A DNA stretch of 64,000 nt from Gemmatimonadota bacterium. GTDB lineage: Bacteria > Gemmatimonadota > Gemmatimonadetes > Gemmatimonadales > GWC2-71-9. The stretch lies in NCBI GenBank assembly GCA_040388535.1, contig JAZKBR010000002.1, forward strand, positions 458,485 to 522,484. The letters run 5' to 3'. The notes beneath the pieces are model-generated. The model was not told where the DNA came from, ran no database searches, and saw only the letters and a program-made list of their open reading frames with translations. Positions within the stretch are counted from its first letter, which is position 1. Each line of letters opens with the position of its first letter. Both the position numbers and the translations under genes were made by a program. Positions 1 through 9,598 of the stretch are shown here, piece by piece.

Positions 1-31
1 TCAGGGCGACAGCGCTTGCGCTCAGGGTGAC
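1..31. repeat. Family A dispersed repeat, cut by window edge
   Basis: The window opens inside the right arm of the CCTGAGCG/CGCTCAGG repeat that recurs throughout the intergenic regions. The motif gctcagggtgac ends at about base 31. The rest of the 1-123 gap shows no gene. Confidence 0.7.
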
Positions 32-123
32 GACGCAAAACCGCCGCTCCAGGCGTGAACCCGAAGCGGCGGCGACGACCGTCTGTGGAGCCTCCCAAGG
101 AGCAGACGGCGGTCGAGATAAAA

Positions 124-2352
124 CTATCGGACGATTACCTCATCTGCAAAGACCCAGCTCATTTCTCCGGCGCCCGGGTGCCAGCTCGGCAGCGCACCGG
201 CGTTCTTCGCGACCACCCTGATCCAGCGCGCCGCACTCTTCGGCGGCAGAGTAACCATCACCACTTTCGTCGATCGCCCTTCCGGTTTGGTCGGCACATT
301 CACGCTCACGGTGCCGCCATCGCGCCAGGAATTTCCGTCATCCGAGAGTTGGACATTCACCGACGTCGGGTAGACGATCCAGCTCCGAACATCTTCTAGC
401 AATGACAATGCCACCGTACGCAGCGGGGTGACTTTGCCGAGGTCGATCGTCGCGTCGAGATCCTTCCCCAGCCAGCCGTTCGACAGACCGTCGTGGAAGT
501 CGACGCTGGTCGCGCCATCGGTGAGCGTGAAGGGGCCGGTCCCGGGATAGCGCACGTCTGCTGGGTTTGCGAGCGATACCGGCTTGTGCGCGGCGAGATG
601 ATTCGTGAGCGATACCACGCGCGCGTCGCGAATCCGGCTGGTGCCGCGCATCAGTTGCAGCGTCATTGTGCCGCTGTCGGTGAGTGAGAGCGCACCCTCC
701 GAAACGTCACGGATGCGCCCCTTTCTGGTCGTGCGAATTGCCACGCCCGGAATACCGTTCGCCACGGTCGCGCGCAGAGCGTGCAGCGCGGAGTCGTAGC
801 TCATCACGATGCTCGGCAGCGCCGCGTCGGATGGTCCGACGGCGATTCCCGCGGCGGCGAGGCGTGGCAATTCACGCGCGAGTCGGGGCGTAAATTCGGC
901 CAGGTCGGTCGGTCCGCGCCACATCACCTCGGCGAATCCGCTGAGCCGCGGGAAGAGCATCAACTCGACATTGACGGGGGAGGTGACGTTCTCGGTCCAG
1001 AGCGGCGCCTCGCCGCCGAGGATGCGCGGGGAGTCGCCGGAGCCGGCGCGCGGATCGAATTTCAGGATCCGTTCGAGCGGAAGTTCCTCGGCCGAGCGAT
1101 TGATGTAGACCCACTCACTCGGCGACGCGATCACGTCGGCGCCGGCCTTGAGTGCGACGGCAATCCGCTCGCTTCCCTGCCACGCCTGCACCACGGCCCC
1201 ATCGGGCGCGCCGCCGTTAAGAATTTCATCCCAGCCGATCATCCGGCGGCCGTGATCCTTGAGCCAGCTGGCGATGCGCGCCGTGAACCAGCGCTGCAAT
1301 CCTTCATTGTCACCAAGCTTTTCGCGGGCGATTACGCCCAAACAGGCGGTACACTCCTGCCAGCGCGTCTTGGGAACCTCATCGCCGCCGATATGGATGT
1401 ATTTCGACGGGAAGAGCGCCAGCACCTCGGTGAGCACGCCCTCGAGGAATTTGAAGGTCGGTTCGGTCGGGCAGAGGACGTCGTCGAAGACGCCCCAGCC
1501 ATTCGGCACCGGCAGCGCCTTTCCGGTGCACCCCAACGCCGGGTACGCCGCAATTGCGGCGCGGGCGTGGCCGGGCATCTCGATCTCGGGGACCACCGTG
1601 ATTCCGCGCGATTCGGCGTAGGCGACGACCCGCCTCACGTCGGCCGCGGTGTAGAAGCCGCCCGACCGGGAGCCGTCGGCCTCGATGCGGAAGCCACCGA
1701 CGGAGGTGAGCCGCGGGTACTTCGCGCTGGCGAGCCGCCAGCCTTGGTCGTCGGTGAGGTGCCAGTGGAAGACATTGAGCTTGTAGCGGGCGAAGATGTC
1801 GATCCAGCGAAGGATGTCGGCCACGGGAAAGAAATGGCGGCCGACGTCGAGCATCACGCCGCGCCAGGGATACCTCGGCTCGTCGCGGATCTCCATTGCT
1901 GGCACGCGCCCAGAATCGGCGTCGGCGATGAGCTGACGCAGCGTCTGCGCGCCCCATCTCAACCCCGAGATGCTTGGCGCCGAGATTACCGCGCCGCTGT
2001 CGGTGACCCTGAGGATATAGCTCTCGTCGCCCGGTGCCGCGCTGCCGATCTGGAGCGAGAGGCTCGGGATCCGATCGGTGTGCGCGACCGGGCGCGGCAA
2101 GATCTCCCGGAGCAGTGCTTCGGCCGGCTCGGCGCTCTTGTTGTTCCAGGAGATCCGAATGGTGTCGGGGAGCGTCCAGGCGCCAGCGGTGGTGACCGCG
2201 TGTGCGAGGGCGGGGAGTTGGGCGGGGAGGGGGGTGGCGAAGAGAAGAAAGGAGAGGGCCAGGAGAGGAAGCGCTCGCCGAGCGGTTCCGGTGGTGCCGC
2301 CCTTGGGCGGCACCGGTCTCAGGGCAGCCGGGTGTTTCGCGAATTGGGTCAA
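124..2352 (-). CDS. Secreted beta-N-acetylhexosaminidase (GH20)
   Basis: Glycoside hydrolase family 20 enzyme that removes terminal beta-linked GlcNAc or GalNAc from chitin or peptidoglycan fragments by substrate-assisted catalysis, probably in the periplasm. The 742 residues show a hydrophobic export segment (about 27-45, ending LPAQ), an N-terminal GH20b-like alpha/beta domain (about 50-155), the catalytic TIM barrel from about 158 (PRYPWRGVMLDVGRHF, FHWHLTDDQGWR) and the catalytic pair D324-E325 in HIGGDEVP. The C-terminal 230 residues resemble a discoidin (F5/8C)-type carbohydrate-binding domain. The ATG at 2352 is the only obvious start. It makes the N-region of the signal peptide run through a family B palindrome (PPKGGTTG), so the start is less certain than the function. 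Confidence 0.9.
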   Translation of the reverse strand: MTQFAKHPAALRPVPPKGGTTGTARRALPLLALSFLLFATPLPAQLPALAHAVTTAGAWTLPDTIRISWNNKSAEPAEALLREILPRPVAHTDRIPSLSLQIGSAAPGDESYILRVTDSGAVISAPSISGLRWGAQTLRQLIADADSGRVPAMEIRDEPRYPWRGVMLDVGRHFFPVADILRWIDIFARYKLNVFHWHLTDDQGWRLASAKYPRLTSVGGFRIEADGSRSGGFYTAADVRRVVAYAESRGITVVPEIEMPGHARAAIAAYPALGCTGKALPVPNGWGVFDDVLCPTEPTFKFLEGVLTEVLALFPSKYIHIGGDEVPKTRWQECTACLGVIAREKLGDNEGLQRWFTARIASWLKDHGRRMIGWDEILNGGAPDGAVVQAWQGSERIAVALKAGADVIASPSEWVYINRSAEELPLERILKFDPRAGSGDSPRILGGEAPLWTENVTSPVNVELMLFPRLSGFAEVMWRGPTDLAEFTPRLARELPRLAAAGIAVGPSDAALPSIVMSYDSALHALRATVANGIPGVAIRTTRKGRIRDVSEGALSLTDSGTMTLQLMRGTSRIRDARVVSLTNHLAAHKPVSLANPADVRYPGTGPFTLTDGATSVDFHDGLSNGWLGKDLDATIDLGKVTPLRTVALSLLEDVRSWIVYPTSVNVQLSDDGNSWRDGGTVSVNVPTKPEGRSTKVVMVTLPPKSAARWIRVVAKNAGALPSWHPGAGEMSWVFADEVIVR
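2298..2325. repeat. Family B palindrome inside the GH20 signal-peptide region
   Basis: GGTGCCGCC-CTTG-GGCGGCACC is a near-perfect hairpin. The same hairpin type stands at 2411-2440 and 2460-2492 just upstream. This copy lies within the reading frame and encodes part of the N-terminus. Confidence 0.7.
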
Positions 2353-2410
2353 GCGGGTGGGCAGCGGAGTCTCCGTCGAGATCGATAGGCTGAGCGTTGT
2401 TCGTTGGGAA

Positions 2411-2492
2411 GACCGGTGCCGCGCGAGCGCGGCACCACCGGGGACCTTACTCGGCGGAAGGACCGGTGCCGCCCAAGGGCGGCACCACCGGG
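2411..2492. repeat. Two family B palindromes between the GH20 and kinase genes
   Basis: ACCGGTGCCGC-GCGAG-CGGCACCACCGG and ACCGGTGCCGCC-CAAG-GGCGGCACCACCGG lie 50 nt apart. Both are GC-rich hairpins and could stop transcription or stabilise 3' ends in the 143-nt gap. No T-run follows them. Confidence 0.65.
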
Positions 2493-2495
2493 GGA

Positions 2496-5400
2496 CTACT
2501 TCCCCTCGCGCCCACGCAACTCAGTCAGCCGCTGCCGCACCGTCGCCACCACCGGCTGCAGCTCGGCGTCGGCGTCCTTCCACTGATCGACGAAGGCGGC
2601 GTAGTGCTCGATCGCCTTGGCGCGCTCGTTCCGCGAGTCGTAGAGCTCGCCGAGCCGCTTCTCGATCACGGCGCGGGCGCGCCCCTCGACGGGGAGGCGA
2701 CGGTCCTGCACCCGCGGCACCGCGAGATACTTCTCGAAGTAGATGCGCGCGGAGTCGGGCTGACCGGCCTTGTCGAAGGCGCGAGCGAGGTCGAAGTACG
2801 TGCAAGCATCGCACTCGACCGGCGACCCATCTTCCTGGACCTCGGCCTTGCGGAAAAACGCCACCGCTTCGGTGGCCTTCCCTTCCGCGAGCGCGATGTC
2901 GCCTTCGGTCTGATTCAGTGGCTGGATGGTATAGGCTGCATTGGCCTCACCAGGGTCCTCCGCCTTGAACCGTGCGACAAGGGACCGTGCCTTGGCCGAC
3001 TCACCCGCGAGAGCATAGAGGTGTGCCAGGTACAGATACTGCCGCTGGGTGACGTCAGCCTGCGCCCACGCCTTGCTCGCCAGGATCGCGTCGAGCCGCT
3101 TCAGACCCTCCGCCGGCTTGCCGCGCATCTCGATGTCAAACTCGGCCTGCAAGAGCCCATAGATCGGTGCGGCCGAACCCCGGCTCACCGCCACCGCAAT
3201 GCGTTGGGAGTCGACAGCGATCGCCTGCTTCAGCTTACCCGCCAACATCGAAAAATTGGCCATCGCGAAGCGGATACTGTTCTGGGCCGGCACCGACTTG
3301 AGCTTCATGAACTCCTGCATCACGACATCCACGGAGTCCTGACGGCCGCGACCTGCGGCGACCATGAACTTGTTTCGCAAGAACTGGGTGTTGGTGGCGG
3401 CCGACGGATCGGCCTTGAGCACCGAGTCGCGCACGTGGTCGGCTTCGTCAAATTTGCCTTGCTTGGCGAGATACTCGGGGACCCGCATCGCGGTGGCCAC
3501 GGTCGGGTTGGCCACGGCCTGCCGCCTGGCGTAGACCAGGGCACTGTCGTATTGCCGCGATTGCCCGTAGCCAATCATCAGCTGGTTCAGCGCCGTGCTG
3601 TTCAGCGAGTCGATCTGGTACACCTTGCGGTACGCTTCGGCGGCCTTGTCGCGTCGCGACGCCTTGCTGTGATTCTCGTAGTAGAACGCCTGAATCAGGT
3701 ACTTCTCGCGATCGGGGACCTTGTCGGCGTACTTCATCGCCATGTCGAGCGCGGAGTCCTGAGAAGAAATCGCGGCGCCAGCATTGAAGAGCGCCACGCC
3801 AAGTTTGCGCCAGGCGAGTGCGAAGGTGGAATCGAGCGCGACCGCTTCACGCAGCAGGGCCACGGCGCCGTCGGGGTCGCTGGTGTTGTCGTTGAGTCTC
3901 GCGCCCTCGGTGTACTTGCGCAGCGCCTCGAAGTTGGCTGTGGTGGCCTCTTCCATCGGCACTGCGCGCTGCACCTGCTTCAGCGACTCGCCGATCTTGC
4001 CGCGAAGCTTCTTGGCGAGACCATCGACCGCCGCAAGCAGATCCTTGTTGCCATCGGCAGTCGCCTGATATGACGCGAGCGACGCGCCCCCTTCTGCGCT
4101 CACCAGCTCGAGCGAGATGGCGTACCCCGAGCCTGCGCGCGCGAGCTTGCCGTTAAGGATCGCGCCGGCGCCGGCCCGCATCGCGACTTCCTTCGCCACG
4201 GCGGCATCGAGCGGCGTCGCAGGGTCGCGCTGCATCTGCGCCAGATAGCCCCCGACCGCGGCCTTGTCGAGCACGCGAATGGAGGTCGACTGGCTCACGC
4301 TGGTGCGTACGGCCTCACCGACGATCTGCGCGAGGGAAGAATCTTCCGGCGCAGAGCTGATGTCGGCGAGCACCACCGGTGCATCGGCCTTGAGTGAACC
4401 CGTCGCGAGAAGTGAACCGAATGGCCCGATGCCAAACGCGCGCATCGTCATGAACGCCGCGACCAGCACCACGAAGGCACCCATCGCGTAGACACCGCCG
4501 CGCGCCGTCTTCCGCCACGACATATGCGGATTCGCCTTGAGGGCGATCGTCGCCATCGTGCCGCTCATCACCTTCGGCACCATGGTGCCGCCGGGAGTGA
4601 GCGTCGGCGTCGCGGTCACGGCGTGGCGCGCGACGCGCTTCACGTAGGCGGTCGCGAGCAGCATCGGGAGGCCAAGGAGCATCACGCCGACGGCGCCGGG
4701 GAAGACCCAATCGGGGAGGCCGATGCCGACGACGGCCGCCTTCGCGAGGAGGGCGACGATCGCGGTCGCCACCACATAGAGGCCGAGCACCTTGGGGAAC
4801 ATCCCCGGCGCCGAGAGGGAGAGGGTCGGCGCCGAGGCAGTGCTCATCGAGTCGAGTGAGCGGAGAACCTCGTTGGCGTTCTGGGTCCGATCGGCAGGGT
4901 CCTTCTGCAGCAGCCGCATCACCAGCGCGTTGAGCCCGGCGGGTGAATCGCCGCGGAGCGAGCCAATGCTGACTGGCGTTTCGCTCAGGTGCGCGGCGAG
5001 CATCTTCGGCGGGGTGCGATCGGCAAAGGGTGACTTCCCCGCGAGGAGCTCGTAGGCCATGCAGCCAAGGGCATAGAGATCGACGCGGTGATCGATGTTC
5101 GGATCGCCGGCGATCTGCTCGGGGGCCATGTAGGCCGGGGTGCCAATGCTGGTGCCCACAGAGGTGAGCGTGCCGCCAACCTCGTTGCGCGAGGCGCTCA
5201 GTGCCTTGGCAATACCGAAGTCGGTGACGACCGCCGTGCCGCCCGAGAGCAGGACGTTGTCGGGCTTGATGTCGCGGTGGACAATCCCGCGGCCGTGGGC
5301 GTAGGCGAGCGCCTTCGCCACGTCGCGGAGAATAGCGAGCACGTCGGCGATCGGCAGTCCGGCGCCGCCGAGGCGGGTGCGGAGCGATTCGCCTTCGACG

Positions 5401-5678
5401 AACGGCATCGTGAAATACGGCAGGCCATCGACCTCACCGGCCGCGAGCACCGGGACGATGTTGGCCTGCTGGAGCGACGCGGCCAGCAGGATCTCGCGCT
5501 CGAAGCGGTCGGCGTTGAGGCCCTGGACAAGTTCGGGCGAGAGGACCTTGATGACGACCTTGCGGGAGAGGCGGACTTCTTCGGCGACGAAGACGCGCGA
5601 CATGCCGCCGCCGCCGAGCTCGCGCTCGATCCGGAAGGCCGCTCCAAGGTGTTCTTGCAGCTGGGTCTTGGGATCCAC
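2496..5678 (-). CDS. Membrane Ser/Thr protein kinase with TPR-type C-terminus
   Basis: Hanks-type kinase that phosphorylates Ser/Thr residues. The 1060 residues begin with a kinase domain (about 16-275): glycine loop GGGGMSRVFVAE, K44, catalytic HRD at 134-136 and DFG at 153-155, all intact. Hydrophobic segments at about 295-350 and 393-417 anchor it in the inner membrane. After them comes a segment like those that sense or bind at the cell envelope (about 430-560), then a long helical array of TPR-like repeats to the C-terminus. This architecture is typical of Gemmatimonadota and other soil bacteria. Family B hairpins flank its 3' end, and a family A element lies upstream at 5781. Its substrate cannot be told from sequence. 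Confidence 0.9.
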   Translation of the reverse strand: MDPKTQLQEHLGAAFRIERELGGGGMSRVFVAEEVRLSRKVVIKVLSPELVQGLNADRFEREILLAASLQQANIVPVLAAGEVDGLPYFTMPFVEGESLRTRLGGAGLPIADVLAILRDVAKALAYAHGRGIVHRDIKPDNVLLSGGTAVVTDFGIAKALSASRNEVGGTLTSVGTSIGTPAYMAPEQIAGDPNIDHRVDLYALGCMAYELLAGKSPFADRTPPKMLAAHLSETPVSIGSLRGDSPAGLNALVMRLLQKDPADRTQNANEVLRSLDSMSTASAPTLSLSAPGMFPKVLGLYVVATAIVALLAKAAVVGIGLPDWVFPGAVGVMLLGLPMLLATAYVKRVARHAVTATPTLTPGGTMVPKVMSGTMATIALKANPHMSWRKTARGGVYAMGAFVVLVAAFMTMRAFGIGPFGSLLATGSLKADAPVVLADISSAPEDSSLAQIVGEAVRTSVSQSTSIRVLDKAAVGGYLAQMQRDPATPLDAAVAKEVAMRAGAGAILNGKLARAGSGYAISLELVSAEGGASLASYQATADGNKDLLAAVDGLAKKLRGKIGESLKQVQRAVPMEEATTANFEALRKYTEGARLNDNTSDPDGAVALLREAVALDSTFALAWRKLGVALFNAGAAISSQDSALDMAMKYADKVPDREKYLIQAFYYENHSKASRRDKAAEAYRKVYQIDSLNSTALNQLMIGYGQSRQYDSALVYARRQAVANPTVATAMRVPEYLAKQGKFDEADHVRDSVLKADPSAATNTQFLRNKFMVAAGRGRQDSVDVVMQEFMKLKSVPAQNSIRFAMANFSMLAGKLKQAIAVDSQRIAVAVSRGSAAPIYGLLQAEFDIEMRGKPAEGLKRLDAILASKAWAQADVTQRQYLYLAHLYALAGESAKARSLVARFKAEDPGEANAAYTIQPLNQTEGDIALAEGKATEAVAFFRKAEVQEDGSPVECDACTYFDLARAFDKAGQPDSARIYFEKYLAVPRVQDRRLPVEGRARAVIEKRLGELYDSRNERAKAIEHYAAFVDQWKDADAELQPVVATVRQRLTELRGREGK

Positions 5679-5780
5679 GGGTGTCCTGGATCGGGAAGGT
5701 CGAGAGAGTGCGGAAAGTTACGAGGAGATGGGGATGGGGGAAGGGGGGATGGGGTGACGGGTGACGGGTGACGGGGAGCC

Positions 5781-5901
5781 GTCGCCCTGAGCGCAGCGAG
5801 GGGGCGGAGCATCGTTGTACGGGTAAGCTCCGCCCCCTCACTTCGTTCAGGGTGACAGCCCTTCACCGACGCTCCGCCCCCTCGCTGCGCTCAGGGTGAC
5901 A
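5781..5901. repeat. Family A dispersed inverted repeat (three half-units)
   Basis: The left arm (ccctgagcgcagcgagggggcggagc) is followed by two right arms (gctccgccccctcacttcgttcagggtgac and a variant), forming a long imperfect hairpin. It is preceded by a G-rich gggtgac microrepeat at 5755-5780. No gene is visible between 5679 and 5905. Confidence 0.8.
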
Positions 5902-5905
5902 AACC

Positions 5906-7357
5906 CTAACGGGGAATCTTCTCATTCCTGTTCGCCGCCTGCCACGCAAACCACGCCAGCATCGCGGCGTTCTGCTTCAGGTCGTCGATCTTGACGCGCT
6001 CGACGAAGTCCTGGTTGGTGTGGTGATCGCGGGTGTCGTAGTCGCGGTAGTCCTGGAGCGAGTTGAAGGCGGGAACGCCGAGGGCGGCGAAGGTGAGGTG
6101 ATCGGTGTTGCCGATTTTGGCGATGACGTTGCGGCGGGCGCCGAGGTCTTTCAGCGGCTCGAGCCAGGCATCGAAGATCGACTTCGCTGCCGGCTTCTCC
6201 TCCATATACCAGCCGTAGATCGGGCCGGTGCCAGGATCGGAGTTGAGATAGAGGGTGAGCTTCTCGCGGGCGGTCGCGTTGGCGTCGCCGGCGTAGTGGG
6301 CGGCGGCGTAGGCGCGGGAGCCGAGGAGCCCTTCCTCTTCGCCGCCCCAGAGCGCCATCCGGATAGTGCGGCGCGGCTTGAGGCCGCTGGCCTTCAACAC
6401 ACGCATCGCTTCAATTAATGACGCAGCGGCATCGGCGTTGTCGGTCGCACCTGTGGCGGAGTGCCAGGAGTCGAGATGGGCGCCGAGCAGGACGACTTCA
6501 TCCTTGAGATCGGTGCCGGGGATTTCGGCGATGACGTTGTAGCCGTTGGTGTCGGCGGTGAACGAGCGGGTATCGACGCGGACGCGAAGCTTCACCGGCG
6601 TGCCGCTCTTCGCGATGTTTACCAGGAGATTGTAGTGCTCGGCGAGCAGAATGATCGACGGCGCGGCATCGAGTGGCGTCGCGCGATTTCCGAGCACGAA
6701 CGAGGTGCCGTGCTGCCCCTGTGTCGGGCGAAGCACCACGCCTGCGCCTAGATCACGGAGAATGCGATTCATCGCGCCGCCGGGCGCGGGGGTGCGAGCG
6801 TTGAAGAAGGCCGGCGCGCCGATGCGCACCGCCGAATCGGTGAGCGATGGTTCGGCGCGGTCGGCGGTGATGAACTGTGTCTGCGGTGCGGTCGCGAGGA
6901 TGATGGCGCCACGCAGGGTGGTGCCTCGGGCACGAACCGCATTGGAGTCGGCGTCGTCGCCGAGGTAGATCGGGCTCCCAAGGAGCTCGCCCTTGGTGGA
7001 GGGGCTCCACGCCTCGGGGAAGCCGGTGAGCGGGAAGTACCAGGGCTCGGTCATCTCGAGGGTGAGTTTGTCCAGCGCCCAGCCGCGGCCGAAGGGCCAG
7101 CTCTCGAGGTGGACCGCGCTCAGCCCGTTCTTCTTGAGCTCCGCCGCGCTCCAGTCGGCGGCCTGCTTGTACGCCGGGCTGCCGGTGAGCCGAGGACCCA
7201 CGACGTTGGCGATCTGGTTGAAGGTCTCGGCGACCTGCGAGCGGTTCAGCGCTTCGTCGCGGATCTTCGCGAGGGTGGCGCGGTCGAGCGGTTCTTGCGC
7301 GGCGAGGGGGGTCGCGAGGGCGAGGACGGAAGCCACGAGGAGAATCGTTCGGCGCAT
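5906..7357 (-). CDS. Secreted M28-family zinc metallopeptidase
   Basis: M28 aminopeptidase or carboxypeptidase Q-like enzyme, 483 residues, that releases amino acids or dipeptides outside the cytoplasm. The start at 7357 (MRRTILLVASVLALATPLAAQ) gives a clean signal peptide. The frame is open further upstream only because it reads through family B repeats. The binuclear zinc site is visible: H294 in AHLDSW, the Asp of TGATDNADA, the GGEEEGLLGS Glu pair and the late His in NTDHLTF. A protease-associated (PA-type) insert probably lies at about 130-260, as in carboxypeptidase Q. It stands alone, divergent from the OPT transporter, which fits peptide degradation next to peptide uptake. Confidence 0.88.
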   Translation of the reverse strand: MRRTILLVASVLALATPLAAQEPLDRATLAKIRDEALNRSQVAETFNQIANVVGPRLTGSPAYKQAADWSAAELKKNGLSAVHLESWPFGRGWALDKLTLEMTEPWYFPLTGFPEAWSPSTKGELLGSPIYLGDDADSNAVRARGTTLRGAIILATAPQTQFITADRAEPSLTDSAVRIGAPAFFNARTPAPGGAMNRILRDLGAGVVLRPTQGQHGTSFVLGNRATPLDAAPSIILLAEHYNLLVNIAKSGTPVKLRVRVDTRSFTADTNGYNVIAEIPGTDLKDEVVLLGAHLDSWHSATGATDNADAAASLIEAMRVLKASGLKPRRTIRMALWGGEEEGLLGSRAYAAAHYAGDANATAREKLTLYLNSDPGTGPIYGWYMEEKPAAKSIFDAWLEPLKDLGARRNVIAKIGNTDHLTFAALGVPAFNSLQDYRDYDTRDHHTNQDFVERVKIDDLKQNAAMLAWFAWQAANRNEKIPR

Positions 7358-7387
7358 CGGAAGCCCGGGATGGCGTGGAGCACGTAG

Positions 7388-7632
7388 GTGCCGCGCTCGC
7401 GCGGCACCATCTTCGGAATGATTGAAGCTATGTCGATTGGCGGGATCGCGCCGCGCAAGCGCGGCACGCACATGCGTTGGCGTGGGGGTGAGATCGCGCC
7501 GCGCAAGCGCGGCACGCACATGCGTTGGCGTGGGGGCGGGATCGCGCCGCGCAGATCACGGCGACGACGGAAGTTACGTCGGTATGCGTCAGGGCGTAGG
7601 TGGGATCTGCGCCGCGCGAGGCGCGGCGCCAG
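7388..7632. repeat. Family B palindrome cluster with a 48-bp direct repeat
   Basis: The 346-nt gap between the peptidase and the OPT transporter holds hairpins at 7388-7410 and 7606-7630. Between them is a 48-bp direct repeat (period measured at 7444, 7492 and 7540, about 2.3 copies), each unit containing the palindrome GCCGCGCAAGCGCGGC. No gene is seen here. Several spurious frames run through it. Confidence 0.75.
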
Positions 7633-7703
7633 CAACCCTCCTCCCTTCTCCCATCTCCTTTCTGGTCGTACACTCTTTCCCATCTTCGAACCTCGAGGTC
7701 CCC

Positions 7704-9437
7704 GTGGACGAGCCGATGCCGCAGAAACCGCCGGAGATCCGCGAACTGACCGTCCGTTCGGTCATTGTCGCGCTCGGCGTCGCCCTCCTGATCGGCATCT
7801 CGTATCCCTATGTGGTGCTGAAGTTCGGGTTCGGACCCAACATCTCGGTGGTCTCGGCGTTCTTCGGTTTCCTCGCGCTGGGGATCTTCTCGAAGAATTA
7901 CAATCGCTGGGAAAACAACATCGTCCAGACGGCCGGGACGACCGCCGGACAGATCTCGTTCCTCTGCTGGCTCCTCGCCGCCTTCGATATGCTCGCGGCC
8001 GACAAGAGCAGCGGCTTCACGATCCACCTCACCATCCTGCAAACGTTTCTCTGGCTCTCGATCGCCGGCATTCTCGGCGTGCTGCTCGCCGTGCCGCTGC
8101 GGCGACATTTCATCGTCGACGAGAAGCTCGCCTATCCCGACGGCGTGGCCGCGGCCGAGACGCTCATACTGCTCGATTCGAAAGGGGACCAGGCGGGGAA
8201 GTCGGCGAAGGCGATGGTCGCCGCGATGGTGTCGAGTGGCGCACTGATGTTCGCGACGTCGCGCGCCTTCTTCAGCGATGTCTTCCGGCTCAACATCAAT
8301 CAGTATTCGGCCGCCACCGGCGTCGGCTTCGGGATTTCGCTGCTGAGCATCGGCTCGGGAATGATCATCGGCCTCCGGATCACCTTCTCGATGCTCCTCG
8401 GCGCCATCGCGGCGTGGGTGGTCGCACCGGTAATGCTCGGCCAGGCGGGCGTCATTCCGCCCGATGCCACCAAGACGATGGTGCTGCTCTGGGTGATGTG
8501 GCCCGCGACCGGATTGATGGTCGCCGGCGGACTCACCGCGCTGGTGCTCAAGTGGCGCGTGCTGGTGCGGACCTTCACGTCGATGCGCAGTGATTCGGTC
8601 GATGCCGGCGACTTCCCGATGAAGTGGCTGATCAGCGGGTCGATTGCGGCGACGATCGCACTGGTGTTCGTGCAGAAGGTGTTCATCGGCACGCCGGTGT
8701 GGCAGTCGCTGGTGGCGATCGCGGTGTCGATTCCGCTGATGGTGGTCGCACTCCGCGTGCTCGGCGAGACGAACTGGGGGCCGATCTCGACGATGACCAA
8801 CGTGATGCAGGCGATCTTCGGCGGGCTCGCCCCCGGTGACCTGCGCGCTGGCATGGTGTCGAGCGGGATCACGGCGTCGGTCGCGGCCGAATCCGAAGGA
8901 CTGATGCAGGACTACAAGACCGGCTACATGATCGGCTCGACGCCGAAGTCGCTGACCTACATGCAGCTGATCGCGGTGCCGTTCGGGGCGATAGCACTCG
9001 CGGTGATCTATCCGCTGCTGCGCGATACCTACGGCATCGGCGAAGGGGGCCAGCTTTCGTCGCCGACGTCGGTGCGCTGGGTCGGCTTCGCGAAGATCCT
9101 GTCGCAGGGTTTCTCGAAGCTCCCTCCCGGCGCGATGACGGCGCTGCTCATCGGCGCCGTGCTCGGCGTGATCTTCACGGTGCTCGAGCAGAAGAAGGAG
9201 TGGCGCAACTTTGTGCCGTCGCCAACCGGACTCGGCATCGGGATGCTGGTCCCCGCGAATGCTGTCGCCACGATGTTCCTCGGCGCGCTCGGCGACTTCA
9301 TCTGGCGCAAGCTCAAGCCGGCGTCGTCGCTCGCCTATTCGATTCCGGTCGCGTCGGGATTCATCGCCGGCGATGCGCTGGTCGCGGTGATTCTGCCGAT
9401 CACGTATGTGCTGGGGATCTGGGGGCCGCCGGGTTGA
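7704..9437 (+). CDS. OPT-family oligopeptide transporter
   Basis: Integral membrane transporter of the oligopeptide transporter (OPT) superfamily, which takes up small peptides or metal chelates by cation symport. From the GTG at 7704 it has 577 residues with about 14 hydrophobic segments. It carries OPT-type motifs such as NISVVSAFFGF, DGVAAAETL and TNWGPISTMTNVMQAIFGG. The GTG is preferred because gagg lies about 5 nt upstream. The ATG at 7716 is the alternative, and the longer upstream frame is repeat sequence. The product ends at VLGIWGPPG. The neighbouring M28 peptidase could supply its substrate. Confidence 0.9.
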   Translation: MDEPMPQKPPEIRELTVRSVIVALGVALLIGISYPYVVLKFGFGPNISVVSAFFGFLALGIFSKNYNRWENNIVQTAGTTAGQISFLCWLLAAFDMLAADKSSGFTIHLTILQTFLWLSIAGILGVLLAVPLRRHFIVDEKLAYPDGVAAAETLILLDSKGDQAGKSAKAMVAAMVSSGALMFATSRAFFSDVFRLNINQYSAATGVGFGISLLSIGSGMIIGLRITFSMLLGAIAAWVVAPVMLGQAGVIPPDATKTMVLLWVMWPATGLMVAGGLTALVLKWRVLVRTFTSMRSDSVDAGDFPMKWLISGSIAATIALVFVQKVFIGTPVWQSLVAIAVSIPLMVVALRVLGETNWGPISTMTNVMQAIFGGLAPGDLRAGMVSSGITASVAAESEGLMQDYKTGYMIGSTPKSLTYMQLIAVPFGAIALAVIYPLLRDTYGIGEGGQLSSPTSVRWVGFAKILSQGFSKLPPGAMTALLIGAVLGVIFTVLEQKKEWRNFVPSPTGLGIGMLVPANAVATMFLGALGDFIWRKLKPASSLAYSIPVASGFIAGDALVAVILPITYVLGIWGPPG

Positions 9438-9582
9438 GAGACTAGAGACTAGAGGCTAGAGACTAGAGGTTGTCATCCTGAGCGAAGCACTCCGAAGGAG
9501 TGCGCAGTCGAAGGAGCTGGTCTCAACGGTGAGAGGGTGCTCCCTCGCTACGCGACCTGCGGTCGCTCCGCTCAGGATGACA
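9438..9582. repeat. GACTAGA microrepeat followed by a family A element
   Basis: Tandem agactagagactagag copies (9438-9469) lead directly into a variant family A inverted repeat (tgtcatcctgagcgaagcac ... ctcaggatgaca). It fills the gap between the convergent transporter and RidA-like genes. Confidence 0.8.
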
Positions 9583-9598
9583 GCGCCCGAGGGGACAG

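Noticed and set aside
781-2388. Long antisense frames over real genes (also at 2397-4073 +, 37005-38648 -, 40786-42042 -, 45782-47209 -)
   Set aside because: Arg/His/Gly-rich shadows of high-GC coding sequence without start signals or family features.
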